Shown here: positions 16,275-24,282 of the stretch, piece after piece | How the letters are laid out: the number at the start of each line of letters is the position of its first letter | Position numbering within the stretch: the first letter of the stretch is position 1 | Assembly: GCF_001279695.1 (NCBI RefSeq) | Contig: NZ_LGDD01000314.1 | Coordinates: 1-54,407, forward strand | Length of the DNA: 54,407 bases | Origin: Streptomyces sp. WM6378 | Lineage (GTDB): Bacteria; Actinomycetota; Actinomycetes; Streptomycetales; Streptomycetaceae | Direction: 5' to 3' | Notes under the pieces: model-generated | Told to the model about the DNA's origin: nothing | Seen by the model: the letters and a program-made list of their open reading frames with translations, nothing else | Database searches by the model: none | Made by a program: the position numbers and the translations under genes

Positions 16275-18901
16275 CAGCGGCCTCCGGTGCTGCGGACCAG
16301 ACCTGCGGCCCGATCCATGGGCGCGGCCCGTCCGGGGCGCTCGCCGGCGGTCGGGGAGCTGGGACTGGTGAAGATGGCGTCGAGCAGGCGGGCGAGTTCG
16401 GGGACCAGGACCTGGAAGCGGCTGATCCGCATCCGCGGGTCCCTGCCGAGCAGTTCACCGGCCCGGTCCTTGGCCCCGACCGGGGACAGCTCGGTGGTGA
16501 CGATCCGCAGCAGGTCCTCATCCCCGGCCGGCAGTCCGAGGAAGGCCAGGGCGCGGGCGGCGAGCACCGGGTCGGCGGTGCGGGCCACGAAGCGGTAGGC
16601 GAGCAGACCGCGGGTCTCCTCGTCGCCGAGATCGTCGCGGTCGTGCCCCACCAGACCGATCCCGGCAGCGTGCTTGCGGCCGTCGTGGACGATCTCGTGG
16701 ACCAGCGCCATCCCCTCGGCCGAGCCCGTCAGCCAGTAGCACTCATCGACATGGATCAGGCAGAACCGGTCGCGGTCGGTGAAGGCGACCTGCCGGGCCA
16801 GGGCCGCAATCAGGTAGAGGACCGCACGCCCGATCAGGCTCTCCAGGGGCTGGGTGCGCAGCAGTTCGGCGCTGCGCACCGCCGCCGCGGGCGGCAGTGT
16901 GAGTCCGGCCGTGGTGATGACCACGAAGTCGGATCCGGCGCCGTCCAGCTGGGCGGGCGGCAGTTCCGGATCGAACACGGCGGCGCCCAGCGGGTTGTCC
17001 GCGACGACCTGCAGGAGGTCGCACAGCGTGGTGGCGCCCTGGCTGCGGGAACCGCCGCCGTCCATCGCCATCTCCTCCAGCGCGCTGATCACGGCGGCCA
17101 TGCACGGGAAGGAGGACGCGGCAGCCACGTCCACGGCCCGCTTCAGGACGGCACCGTGCGCGGTCATCGGCCCGATGCCCAGCTGCAGCGTCAGATACGA
17201 CAACGCGTAGTGCGCGCCGACACCGCGCGGGAAGATCCTCAGCGGGTCGATGGACAACTGGGCCTTTGCGGCGTCGATGACCTGGCAGCGGCCCGGCGCC
17301 GCCGAGTGGGCAAAGGCGGCCCATTCACGCATCGGGGTGCGGTCGATCGCGATGACCCGGCCGCCCCGGTCCACGATCCCGCTGGCGATCTCCTTGGAGA
17401 ACACCGACTTGCCGCCACCGAGGTCCCCGACGACGCCGAAGGAGGCACTGGCGTCCTGGACCGGAGCGTCGGCGAAGTCCAGCAGGACGGGCTGGACGGT
17501 GCCCGACTCCAGACTGACACCGATCATCTGGCCCCGTTCATCGCCGAACTCGCAGCCCGTGAACGCACCGTTCATCGCCCAGCCCTCGCTGAACTGATGC
17601 TGGGTGAACTCCGCGGTCCGTGGCGGCGTGGAGCTCGCCGGAACCGTGAGCGCGAACAGGTCCTCCTGCAGGCCGACCGGGCGGGCCAGACGGCGGCTGG
17701 TGGCACGCAGCGCAGCTGTCACGGCCCGGGCGCGCCGGTCACACTCCTCCGAGGTCGGCGCCCACACTGTGATCACGGTGACCGACTGGACTTCCACCTC
17801 GACGCCCTGGCCGCGCGAGGCCCGGGCATCCATGTCCCCCAGATCATCGGCGTGATCATGCATGTGCTCAGGCACGCCGGTGGCCTGCTGTGCGCTGTAC
17901 TGTTCCGCCTGGTCGACCAGGTTCCGCTTCGCCTTCGTGATCTGGGCCAGCACCGTCTCGGTCGGCAGGATCTTCAGGTCACAGGTGAAGTCGACCGGGA
18001 ACGGCAGGCGTTCCAGCTGTGCCAGGAAGTCGGCGTCTTGGGCCAACACCGCGCGCGGCAGCTGTGCTACCGCCAGTTGAGCCTGATAGCCGAGCCCGAA
18101 CTCGCTGCTCACCTGCAGCCACCGGCGCCCCACCGGCACGCCCGCCTTACGCCGGGCACGGTTCGCGGGCGGCTTCACCGCGCCGTCTTCGCGGCCGCCC
18201 TCCAGCAGGACGGCCTGGACCAGATCCGCATAGCTGGGGCTGCGCACCACGCCGTCACGTACCTGCCCGCCGTACAGGCCCTGCGCCCGCGCCTCGCTCA
18301 GCAGCGGCTCCTCCGCCCCGCGGGCGATCGCGTGCTGGAACATCCACGCGATCTCCGCCGGGCGCGCGGGATGCAGGCCGAGCGAGCCGCCCAGATCGGC
18401 GGCCAGCTGGTCCGCCGCCTGGCGGGCCTGCTCCACCTCGCCGGCCGAGACCGGCGCCTGCCGCAGTCCGAGCACACCGGCGACTTCGGACCAGGCCGTG
18501 CCCAGGGCCGCCGAGGCCTTCGCCCAGGCCCCGGCCGTGGACACCGGCACCGCCAGCCACCAGGTCCGGCGGTGCATCTCCAGCGGCGTCACCAACTCCG
18601 GTCCGGCCAGCAGCCTCAGACGCGCATCAGCGACCTCGGCCCAGTACGGATGGCGCGCGGTGTCGACGCCGTCCAGCGTGCGGGCGACGACCTCTCCTGG
18701 ATCGAGCTGCGCGCACAGCGAGTACACCCGCGCCGCGTGCGGCAGCGAACGGGCCAGCGTCGTGACCCGGTCGATCAGGTCGTTGCGCTGCCGGGCTCCC
18801 ATGTAGCGCGAGCCCTCCGGCGCAACCCGGAAGACCGCCCACGCTGTTCCGTCCGCCGACCACACCAGGTGATCGATGATGTGCCGGATCCCGATCCTCA
18901 T
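16274..18901 (-). CDS. VirB4/TraC-like conjugation ATPase
   Basis: 875 aa. The N-terminal half is the VirB4 non-catalytic domain, including FTCDLKILPTETVLAQITKA and a segment with many acidic and His residues. Walker A VVGDLGGGKSVFSKEI is near residue 495, and Walker B FCLIHVDECYWLTG near residue 717 is followed by the VirB4-typical HEIVHDGRKHAAGIGLVGH. VirB4 ATPases energise assembly of the secretion channel at the inner membrane. The ATG at 18901 overlaps the PrgI-like stop by 4 nt. The +1-frame open stretch across the whole gene on the opposite strand is a high-GC shadow. Confidence 0.88.
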   Translation of the reverse strand: MRIGIRHIIDHLVWSADGTAWAVFRVAPEGSRYMGARQRNDLIDRVTTLARSLPHAARVYSLCAQLDPGEVVARTLDGVDTARHPYWAEVADARLRLLAGPELVTPLEMHRRTWWLAVPVSTAGAWAKASAALGTAWSEVAGVLGLRQAPVSAGEVEQARQAADQLAADLGGSLGLHPARPAEIAWMFQHAIARGAEEPLLSEARAQGLYGGQVRDGVVRSPSYADLVQAVLLEGGREDGAVKPPANRARRKAGVPVGRRWLQVSSEFGLGYQAQLAVAQLPRAVLAQDADFLAQLERLPFPVDFTCDLKILPTETVLAQITKAKRNLVDQAEQYSAQQATGVPEHMHDHADDLGDMDARASRGQGVEVEVQSVTVITVWAPTSEECDRRARAVTAALRATSRRLARPVGLQEDLFALTVPASSTPPRTAEFTQHQFSEGWAMNGAFTGCEFGDERGQMIGVSLESGTVQPVLLDFADAPVQDASASFGVVGDLGGGKSVFSKEIASGIVDRGGRVIAIDRTPMREWAAFAHSAAPGRCQVIDAAKAQLSIDPLRIFPRGVGAHYALSYLTLQLGIGPMTAHGAVLKRAVDVAAASSFPCMAAVISALEEMAMDGGGSRSQGATTLCDLLQVVADNPLGAAVFDPELPPAQLDGAGSDFVVITTAGLTLPPAAAVRSAELLRTQPLESLIGRAVLYLIAALARQVAFTDRDRFCLIHVDECYWLTGSAEGMALVHEIVHDGRKHAAGIGLVGHDRDDLGDEETRGLLAYRFVARTADPVLAARALAFLGLPAGDEDLLRIVTTELSPVGAKDRAGELLGRDPRMRISRFQVLVPELARLLDAIFTSPSSPTAGERPGRAAPMDRAAGLVRSTGGR

Positions 18902-19437
18902 GCCCCCACCCCCTGGCGGGCGTTGAGGAGCTGCTGGAGCGCGGTCGGCGCCGGGCGCGCCATGGCGGGCCGCGGGGCCGGCCGTAGCGCCGCTGCCGTC
19001 ACCAGAGACGGGACCGGCTCGGGGCCGGGAGCGGACGGCACGGTCTCCTGGATGAGGCAGCCGACGCCGACCACATGGGGGCGGGCCGCCTTGGCGGCAC
19101 GTCCGGCCAGCCGCCCGGTGGCGGGCTGCACGGCGAACATCAGCCAGCCCAGCACCGCATACAGCGGCTGGCGCCCGGCGATCGTCGAGCCGCGCAGCAC
19201 CCAGATAGCTGCCACCCAGCCGATGACCGGCAGCGGCCCCAGGAACGACCACCAGCTGAACGTCTTGATCAGCACGAAGGCGCCGACGGCCGCCACGATC
19301 AACTGGGCCGCGTTGTAGGGGCCCAGCCACAAGGTGACATCGCCGATCTTGCCGAGCACCCAGGGCATGCGGCGGGCCCGGGTGTACGAGCGGGCGACCC
19401 GGTCCTGCGCCGCTGCGGGAGCGGTCGCGGCCGTCAT
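18898..19437 (-). CDS. PrgI/VirB3-like membrane protein
   Basis: 179 aa. A basic Tyr/Arg start (SYTRARRMPWVLGKIGD) precedes two or three closely spaced helices (LIVAAVGAFVLIKTF; FLGPLPVIGWVAAIWVL; LYAVLGWLMFAV). A Pro/Ala-rich cytoplasmic tail follows. Small two-helix proteins of this kind lie directly before virB4 in Gram-positive type IV systems (PrgI) and correspond in position to VirB3. It overlaps both neighbours by 4 nt. Confidence 0.7.
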   Translation of the reverse strand: MTAATAPAAAQDRVARSYTRARRMPWVLGKIGDVTLWLGPYNAAQLIVAAVGAFVLIKTFSWWSFLGPLPVIGWVAAIWVLRGSTIAGRQPLYAVLGWLMFAVQPATGRLAGRAAKAARPHVVGVGCLIQETVPSAPGPEPVPSLVTAAALRPAPRPAMARPAPTALQQLLNARQGVGA

Positions 19438-19775
19438 GCCTGCCCTGCCCGAGGAGCGTCGTGCGCTGCGTCCGGTCGCAGGGCGATGCCGGCCGGATGC
19501 CGGCCGCCGACAAAGCCCGCGCCCTGGCTTGTCGAAGTGAACTCGCTCTTGACGGCGTCGGCCAGCTGCGTGCGGCCGTTGTAGATGCCCAGACAGAGCA
19601 CCAGGCACAACAGGCTCCCGATACCGGCCTTGAGGGAGAACTTCCGGATGATGGTCACCACGACGACCACCACGAGGGACACCTTCAGGGCCTGGTCCCC
19701 CCAGCTCGATCCCATGGACAGCAGGTGGTTGCCGGTGTCCTGGAGCTGTCCCGCCAGCACCGCCGACGACGTCAT
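19434..19775 (-). CDS. Small membrane protein, VirB2/TrbC-like position
   Basis: 113 aa. Two hydrophobic helices (ALKVSLVVVVVVTII and IGSLLCLVLCLGIYNG) separated by a short basic loop (RKFSLKAG), then a polar tail with FTSTSQGAGFVGG. Size, topology and place between the TcpC-like gene and the PrgI-like gene fit a VirB2/TrbC-type pilin or channel peptide. No cleavage motif is clear, so the functional call is tentative. ATGA overlaps on both sides. Confidence 0.65.
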   Translation of the reverse strand: MTSSAVLAGQLQDTGNHLLSMGSSWGDQALKVSLVVVVVVTIIRKFSLKAGIGSLLCLVLCLGIYNGRTQLADAVKSEFTSTSQGAGFVGGRHPAGIALRPDAAHDAPRAGQA

Positions 19776-20797
19776 CGCTGCCCCCCGCCGACCGCCCGGG
19801 AGCCCGCGGGCTCAAGGCCCGACTGCAGGGCCGCCACTTCCCACCGCCCCTGGCGGGCCGACAACTCCAGCGCATAGGTCAGCGGCCACTGCCCTCCGGC
19901 TGCGTCCCGAGCCGACACCTGGACCCGCAGACGCACCCGGCTCCCGTCCGCGGCGACCGCCCCGTCCCCGTGGCCGTCCGCACTGATCCGCTCCACCGAC
20001 ACCCCCGCATAGGGAGCCGGAACCAGCGCAGGCAGCGTGACGCCCGGCGCGAGATACCGCTCAGCGCCCGATGCCCCGCTGGCGTACGCGGCCAGGAACT
20101 CACCCGCCGCCACCGCCAACGGCGAGCCGGCAGACACCTCCGCCCCGTACAGCGAGTCCAGCGAGGGACCATCCTTGGCCGCGGCCGGGGCGGCGACCTC
20201 GGCGGGCGCCGCCGTCACCGTGACCCCCGGGACGACCCCCGTCTTCGGCTTCCCCTGGGAGACAACCAGCGGGACCGCGAAGTACCGCACCGCGGACGCC
20301 ACACCGCCGGGCGACGGTTGTGCACTCGCGCGGAACTCGGCAGCGACCGTCACCGACCAGGCCGCCCCCGACACCTGCACCGCCCGGACCGCGACGACCC
20401 GCTCCACAGCCGGGGCATGCTCACCCCACACCGGCACCGCCACGGACGGCGCCATCGACCGCAACGCCGCGACAGCCGCCGCGTCCCCGGACGATCCGGC
20501 CCGCAGCCACAGCGCGAGGAACACCTGCGCACTGCCCGACGGATCAACCACCGACTGCGCAGCCCTGTCCCCGGCGCCGGAAGCGGCGGGCGCCGGGCGG
20601 GTGCGCACCACGCCATGAGGCACGGCGCACGACACAGCCAGAGCGAGCGGTCCGGCCGCCAGCGCCGCCCACACCGCCGTGCGCACCAGGACGGCCCGGC
20701 GGCGTCCCGACACCCGCATGCGCAGCGCGGGGCTCTCTTCGGCAGGGGGTCCGGCATCGGGGTCACGCCGCTTGGGCGAAGAGAAGAAGGCACGCAT
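19772..20797 (-). CDS. TcpC/VirB8-like conjugal transfer protein
   Basis: 341 aa, with AGGAG 7 nt before the ATG at 20797. A cytoplasmic basic N-terminus (SGRRRAVLVRTAVWAAL), one transmembrane helix (AALAAGPLALAVSCAV), then two NTF2-like halves: the first around AAAVAALRSMAPSV...FAVPLVV, the second around FLAAYASGASGAERYLAPG...ALELSARQGRWEVAAL. Two VirB8-like domains in tandem are the hallmark of TcpC of Gram-positive conjugative plasmids, a bitopic scaffold of the channel. First gene of the nine-gene operon, with its promoter presumably in the iteron region above it. Confidence 0.8.
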   Translation of the reverse strand: MRAFFSSPKRRDPDAGPPAEESPALRMRVSGRRRAVLVRTAVWAALAAGPLALAVSCAVPHGVVRTRPAPAASGAGDRAAQSVVDPSGSAQVFLALWLRAGSSGDAAAVAALRSMAPSVAVPVWGEHAPAVERVVAVRAVQVSGAAWSVTVAAEFRASAQPSPGGVASAVRYFAVPLVVSQGKPKTGVVPGVTVTAAPAEVAAPAAAKDGPSLDSLYGAEVSAGSPLAVAAGEFLAAYASGASGAERYLAPGVTLPALVPAPYAGVSVERISADGHGDGAVAADGSRVRLRVQVSARDAAGGQWPLTYALELSARQGRWEVAALQSGLEPAGSRAVGGGQR

Positions 20798-20854
20798 GTC
20801 GAGCTCCTGGAGCAAGCGGAAGGGCGAAGGCATCTGCCCTCACCCTTCGCCCCA

Positions 20855-21001
20855 CCGCTTACCGCCCCGCTTGCCACCTGGCCCGCAATCCGTCACGGGC
20901 CCATAACTCCTCTCGTGGTAAGCGGCGCTGACCTCGTGGTAAGCGCCGTGGTAAGCGCGTCGACCAGCGTGGTAAGTCCGCCTGAGAGGCACTTACCACC
21001 G
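20855..21001. repeat. CGTGGTAAGCG iteron-like boxes upstream of the transfer operon
   Basis: Identical CGTGGTAAGCG copies start at 20914, 20935 and 20947. A near copy CGTGGTAAGT starts at 20968. Successive starts are 21, 12 and 21 bp apart. An inverted copy ACTTACCACCG lies at 20991-21001 and a weaker inverted one (CCGCTTACCGC) at 20855-20865. A further partial box (TTTGGTAAGCG) is at 21383-21393. The block sits in the 665-bp space (20798-21462) between the two divergent operons. The same box occurs in front of the replication-relaxation gene, so these are probable binding sites of a plasmid regulator or replication protein. Confidence 0.75.
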
Positions 21002-21051
21002 CAGCTCACCGCCCCCGCAGCCACCTCCACAGCACCCTGAACTCCGCGCGC

Positions 21052-21283
21052 TGCGCACACCGCCGCGCCCAGCACCGAGCCCCGCCAAGCGGCACGCGCA
21101 TCGCGCCGAGCACCTCCACCCGGCCGGTGCGCAGCCGGCCGCGGCGGCCACGCCGCGACTGCGCAACCCCCGCCGCGACACCGCCGACACACGGTGCGCA
21201 CGCAGCTGCGCAACGGCCATGGGCGGGATGCGCAGTCCCGCCCAACTGCGCACCCCACGCCCCCCCGGAGCACCCCCTGCGCA
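21052..21283. repeat. Cluster of eight TGCGCA hexamers
   Basis: TGCGCA, itself a palindrome, starts at 21052, 21128, 21160, 21195, 21207, 21229, 21247 and 21278. Several copies share an extended form (A/C)CTGCGCA(A/C/G)C. At this base composition a hexamer like this is expected roughly once in a few kilobases, so eight in 232 bp is not chance. The stretch has no convincing gene: open frames on both strands here are low-complexity. Candidate origin, transfer-origin or operator array. Confidence 0.65.
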
Positions 21284-21462
21284 GTCGTCCGCACACGCCT
21301 CCCCCGTGGTGACCAGCCGTGGAAAGAACAGCAGGGAACCGCTGGACGAACCGTGAGCGGAACGAGACCCAGCGTCCCCGGATTTGGTAAGCGCCGCGGT
21401 GAGCGAGCCGGCGAACAGTGACGACAAGCCCGTACATCCAGCGCTGTGAAGGGAAACCTCCT

Positions 21463-21903
21463 GTGTCACTGCGCCGCCGACTGATCCCCCGACGCCCCCG
21501 GCCCTCAGCCCTCCCGGCGCCCCAGCCGTTCCCCTGCGAGGGCGCCGTTGCCTGGGCCCCCACATCGGGTCCGCTCGTCACCGAACTCCTGGCCGCCCGC
21601 GCGCACACCGGCCGGCTCCCCGCACTCGGCGCGGTGCAATGGCAGTACGCCGACGAGTACCAACTGCTGGCGCGCTGGGTGATCCGGGACCTGTGGCTCG
21701 GCTACCTCGCCGCAACCCGCGGCACGGGCAGCTTCGAGAACCTGCTGACCAACGAACTCCGTGCGCACCTGGACCTCCAGGACGCCCCTGCGCCGCGGAC
21801 CGCACCGGAGGTCCCGTGGTGGAGCGCCGCCCCCGGCTACGACCACCCCGACATCACCGAGGACGACCCCGGCCTCGACATCGACCAGCGTCCGGCGGCC
21901 TGA
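21463..21903 (+). CDS. Protein of unknown function, first gene of the plus-strand operon
   Basis: 146 aa from a GTG at 21463 (AAGGGA upstream). A GTG at 21418 is open but has no ribosome site. Basic Pro-rich start (SLRRRLIPRRPRPSALP), then a mainly helical domain (QWQYADEYQLLARWVIRDLW, then LLTNELRAHLDL) and an acidic tail (DITEDDPGLDIDQ). No transmembrane segment and no family recognised. It faces away from the transfer operon across the iteron region and ends 2 bp before the next ATG. Confidence 0.6.
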   Translation: MSLRRRLIPRRPRPSALPAPQPFPCEGAVAWAPTSGPLVTELLAARAHTGRLPALGAVQWQYADEYQLLARWVIRDLWLGYLAATRGTGSFENLLTNELRAHLDLQDAPAPRTAPEVPWWSAAPGYDHPDITEDDPGLDIDQRPAA

Positions 21904-21905
21904 CC

Positions 21906-22331
21906 ATGCCAAGCCTCGAGACGGCCCTCAGCACCTGGTACCCGCTCATCCTGGGCGCGGCCCTCGGCGCGAGAACACTGCTGCGCCACCGCCCGTCCAC
22001 AACTGCCTCCGCCACGGACGTGATCGGACCGGCACTGGCCGGCCGCGCCGTACTCCTCATCGGCGTCCCGGTCCTGTGGCAGGTGACGGCGCACCTCCAC
22101 GACCCCGACCTGGAACACGCGTTGCCGTCCTTCTACCTGCACGTCGCAACGGGACTGCTCCTAGGCCTCGCCCTCGCAAGCCTCGCCCTCCTCGCCAGGC
22201 GCAGCAGCGCCTCGCACCGAAACCGCCGTTCCGCACGGCAGGACAGGGCTTCTGCCTCTGCCCCCTGCCCGGGCTACCCGGCCGACCACGTCCGTACCGG
22301 CCGCACTTCGACCCCGTGGAGCATCCCGTGA
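21906..22331 (+). CDS. Small polytopic membrane protein of unknown function
   Basis: 141 aa. Three hydrophobic segments: STWYPLILGAALGA, LAGRAVLLIGVPVLWQVTA and LHVATGLLLGLALASLALLA. A basic, polar tail follows. The arrangement suggests a small integral membrane protein with a cytoplasmic tail. It starts 2 bp after the preceding stop and its own stop overlaps the next GTG (GTGA), so it belongs to the same transcription unit. Confidence 0.6.
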   Translation: MPSLETALSTWYPLILGAALGARTLLRHRPSTTASATDVIGPALAGRAVLLIGVPVLWQVTAHLHDPDLEHALPSFYLHVATGLLLGLALASLALLARRSSASHRNRRSARQDRASASAPCPGYPADHVRTGRTSTPWSIP

Positions 22332-22876
22332 CCGACACCCAGACCCAGCCCCTCGCCTCCGCGACCGCTGGCACGTTCTACTTCCTCTTCGCCCACACCC
22401 CCTATCCGGGCAACCCCCCTGCGCCGGACATCAACGCCACCGTCGTAGTCGCCGAGACGCTCCTGCACCCCGCCGCACACCAGCCCGCCGGCCGCCTGCT
22501 CCACCACCAGCTGACCACGGGAAAGGCGCGCCGGGCAGGGGAAGTCGTCCCGCTCTCCACCCTCATTCACGAACTAGCCCTCGGCCAGGACTCGCCGTGC
22601 CCATACGACTGGGACGCACTGGTCGACGATCTCCTGGCCCTTTCCCTGGGCGACGGCTGCGACGCACTGACATTGAGCCTGGGCACGGTCGACCTGGCCC
22701 TTGTCTGCTGCGGCCCGGCCGTACGGCTTGTCGCCCTCGGCCCCGTCGGCCAAGCCCACCAGGACATCAGCGGACGCGACGCCGTGCTCGACGTCATTGC
22801 CCACCACATCGACCAAGCCGTCACCCAACAGCCGTTCTGGCCCGGCGAGATCCCGCTCTCCGCTCTCCCGGAGTAG
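22328..22876 (+). CDS. Protein of unknown function
   Basis: 182 aa, GTG start overlapping the upstream stop. No signal or membrane segment. The sequence alternates beta strands and helices (GTFYFLFAHTPYPG, then ATVVVAETLLHPAAH, then LVDDLLALSLGDGCDALTL) and ends in a helical segment (HHIDQAVTQQPFWPGE). It resembles small cytoplasmic alpha/beta proteins, but no motif identifies a family. Confidence 0.6.
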   Translation: MTDTQTQPLASATAGTFYFLFAHTPYPGNPPAPDINATVVVAETLLHPAAHQPAGRLLHHQLTTGKARRAGEVVPLSTLIHELALGQDSPCPYDWDALVDDLLALSLGDGCDALTLSLGTVDLALVCCGPAVRLVALGPVGQAHQDISGRDAVLDVIAHHIDQAVTQQPFWPGEIPLSALPE

Positions 22877-22926
22877 CAGCCGCACGCCCACCGCCGTGAC
22901 CTGGCCCACCGACAAGGACCATCCCC

Positions 22927-23226
22927 ATGCCTGTTCCCCGCAGCCAGCCCGCCCCGACCGTCGCGGCCGCCGTCGCCCGATCCAACGGCGGCCACAGGAC
23001 CGTTGCCATGATCGACCTGGTAGGAGTGATTCTCGGCCCGGTACTCGCCGGTGCTGCCTTCGGAGCCGCAGCCGCGTCCTGGCTCCTGCCCTCTCCCCAC
23101 TGCTATCTCGTGGGACTACCGGCACTACTCAGCGCCGCACTCGCACTCGCCGCGATCAAGGACCTTGCCCACTCGGCCCTGCGACCCGACGCATCCCGAC
23201 TCGCTGCGCCAGGAGCGGCCAAGTGA
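22927..23226 (+). CDS. Small two-helix membrane protein of unknown function
   Basis: 99 aa with AAGGACC upstream of the ATG. After a polar start come two hydrophobic helices (IDLVGVILGPVLAGAAFGAA and YLVGLPALLSAALALAAI) and a short charged tail. Its stop overlaps the next gene's GTG (GTGA). Function unknown; presumably works with the coiled-coil membrane protein that follows. Confidence 0.6.
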   Translation: MPVPRSQPAPTVAAAVARSNGGHRTVAMIDLVGVILGPVLAGAAFGAAAASWLLPSPHCYLVGLPALLSAALALAAIKDLAHSALRPDASRLAAPGAAK

Positions 23227-24227
23227 CGCCGGCCAATCTCGTCATTGACCCGGCCCTGCCAGAACACCAGCGGCGCGCCCTGCTCAGCGCTCCGCGCGCC
23301 CTGCTGACGCCCGCCAGCGACAGTGTCCCCGCCCGCCGAAGGCGCCACCCAGCACTCGCAGCCCTGCCGGTCCTGCTCAAAGGCAGCGCAGTGCTCGGCG
23401 CGGGAGCACTGGCCCGCTATGCCCTGATGGGGCTGGAGACCCGAGCCCAGTCGAGGCCAGACCTGACCAGGACGCTCGGAGCTCTGGTCCGGCACTTGTG
23501 GCAGACCGCCGGCTCCTTCGTGGAGGTTGCTCTCATGGTGTGGGCGGGCGGCGTAGCTCTGACAGCCCTGGCGGCCGCTCTGCGCCAGGCGTCGGACAAC
23601 AAGAAACTCCAAAGCCTCGACGATGCCCACGGGCACTACATCCTGGCCGACGAACTCACCGACGACGCCTATGCCCTGCTCGTCCGTGCGGACCAGGCAC
23701 ACCACCAAGTCCTCGCCTCCAGGGTCCACGCAGAGGACCTGGTCGACCGTGAACGCAACAATCTGCTCCCCACGCACGTCTGGGAAGTGGCCCGCGGACT
23801 GGCGGACTACTCCCGCCTACGTCGACAGGAGCCCGAAAACCCGCAAGGCCTGGCTCTCACCGAACTGCTGCGGCCGTGGCGCAACACACTGAAGAGCAGT
23901 CTCGACGGCATCGAGCACCGCGTCCTCGCCATAGAGGCCTACGCCGAGCACATCGCCAACGCCGATGCCCGCTACCAGGAGTGGGCGCAGATCCAGCGAC
24001 TGACCACTGCCAGCGGCGAGGCGCTCGACCTGCTGGCACGGACAGCGGGACACGACTTCGCCAGCCAGGAACTTGACGAGCTGACCACTCACGCAGAAGC
24101 CGTCGCCACCGCTCTCTCCCAAGCACTTCACAGCGCCAAAACCGCTGCCCTGGATGCCCTCCCAGAACCGCTTTCCGTCGCCGTCGAGGTAGAGGAGCCT
24201 ATCCACCAGGTGCCGCGACCACGGTAA
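23223..24227 (+). CDS. Membrane protein with long helical cytoplasmic domain
   Basis: 334 aa, GTG start coupled to the preceding stop. Two transmembrane helices near residues 40-60 and 95-115 (LKGSAVLGAGALARYALMG; VEVALMVWAGGVALTALAAA) are followed by about 200 residues of heptad-like helix (NKKLQSLDDAHGHYILADEL, DYSRLRRQEPENPQG, ELDELTTHAEAVATALSQAL). The layout resembles membrane-anchored coiled-coil scaffolds. No enzyme motif. Last gene of the five-gene unit that starts at 21463. Confidence 0.65.
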   Translation: MTPANLVIDPALPEHQRRALLSAPRALLTPASDSVPARRRRHPALAALPVLLKGSAVLGAGALARYALMGLETRAQSRPDLTRTLGALVRHLWQTAGSFVEVALMVWAGGVALTALAAALRQASDNKKLQSLDDAHGHYILADELTDDAYALLVRADQAHHQVLASRVHAEDLVDRERNNLLPTHVWEVARGLADYSRLRRQEPENPQGLALTELLRPWRNTLKSSLDGIEHRVLAIEAYAEHIANADARYQEWAQIQRLTTASGEALDLLARTAGHDFASQELDELTTHAEAVATALSQALHSAKTAALDALPEPLSVAVEVEEPIHQVPRPR

Positions 24228-24270
24228 GTAGAGCGTGAAGCGCTCACCACAACCCCCGTCCGCGCGGTTC

Positions 24271-24276
24271 TACGAT
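24271..24276 (+). promoter_or_regulatory. Possible -10 element for a leaderless NUDIX mRNA
   Basis: TACGAT lies six bases before the GTG at 24283. This is the spacing expected when transcription begins at the start codon, as is common in Streptomyces. No ribosome site precedes this GTG and no strong -35 is visible. Confidence 0.35.
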
Positions 24277-24282
24277 GGGCCG

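Noticed and set aside
9424..20797. A relaxase gene within the transfer operon
   Set aside because: No protein here shows the relaxase three-histidine motif or catalytic Tyr pattern; if one exists it lies outside the window.
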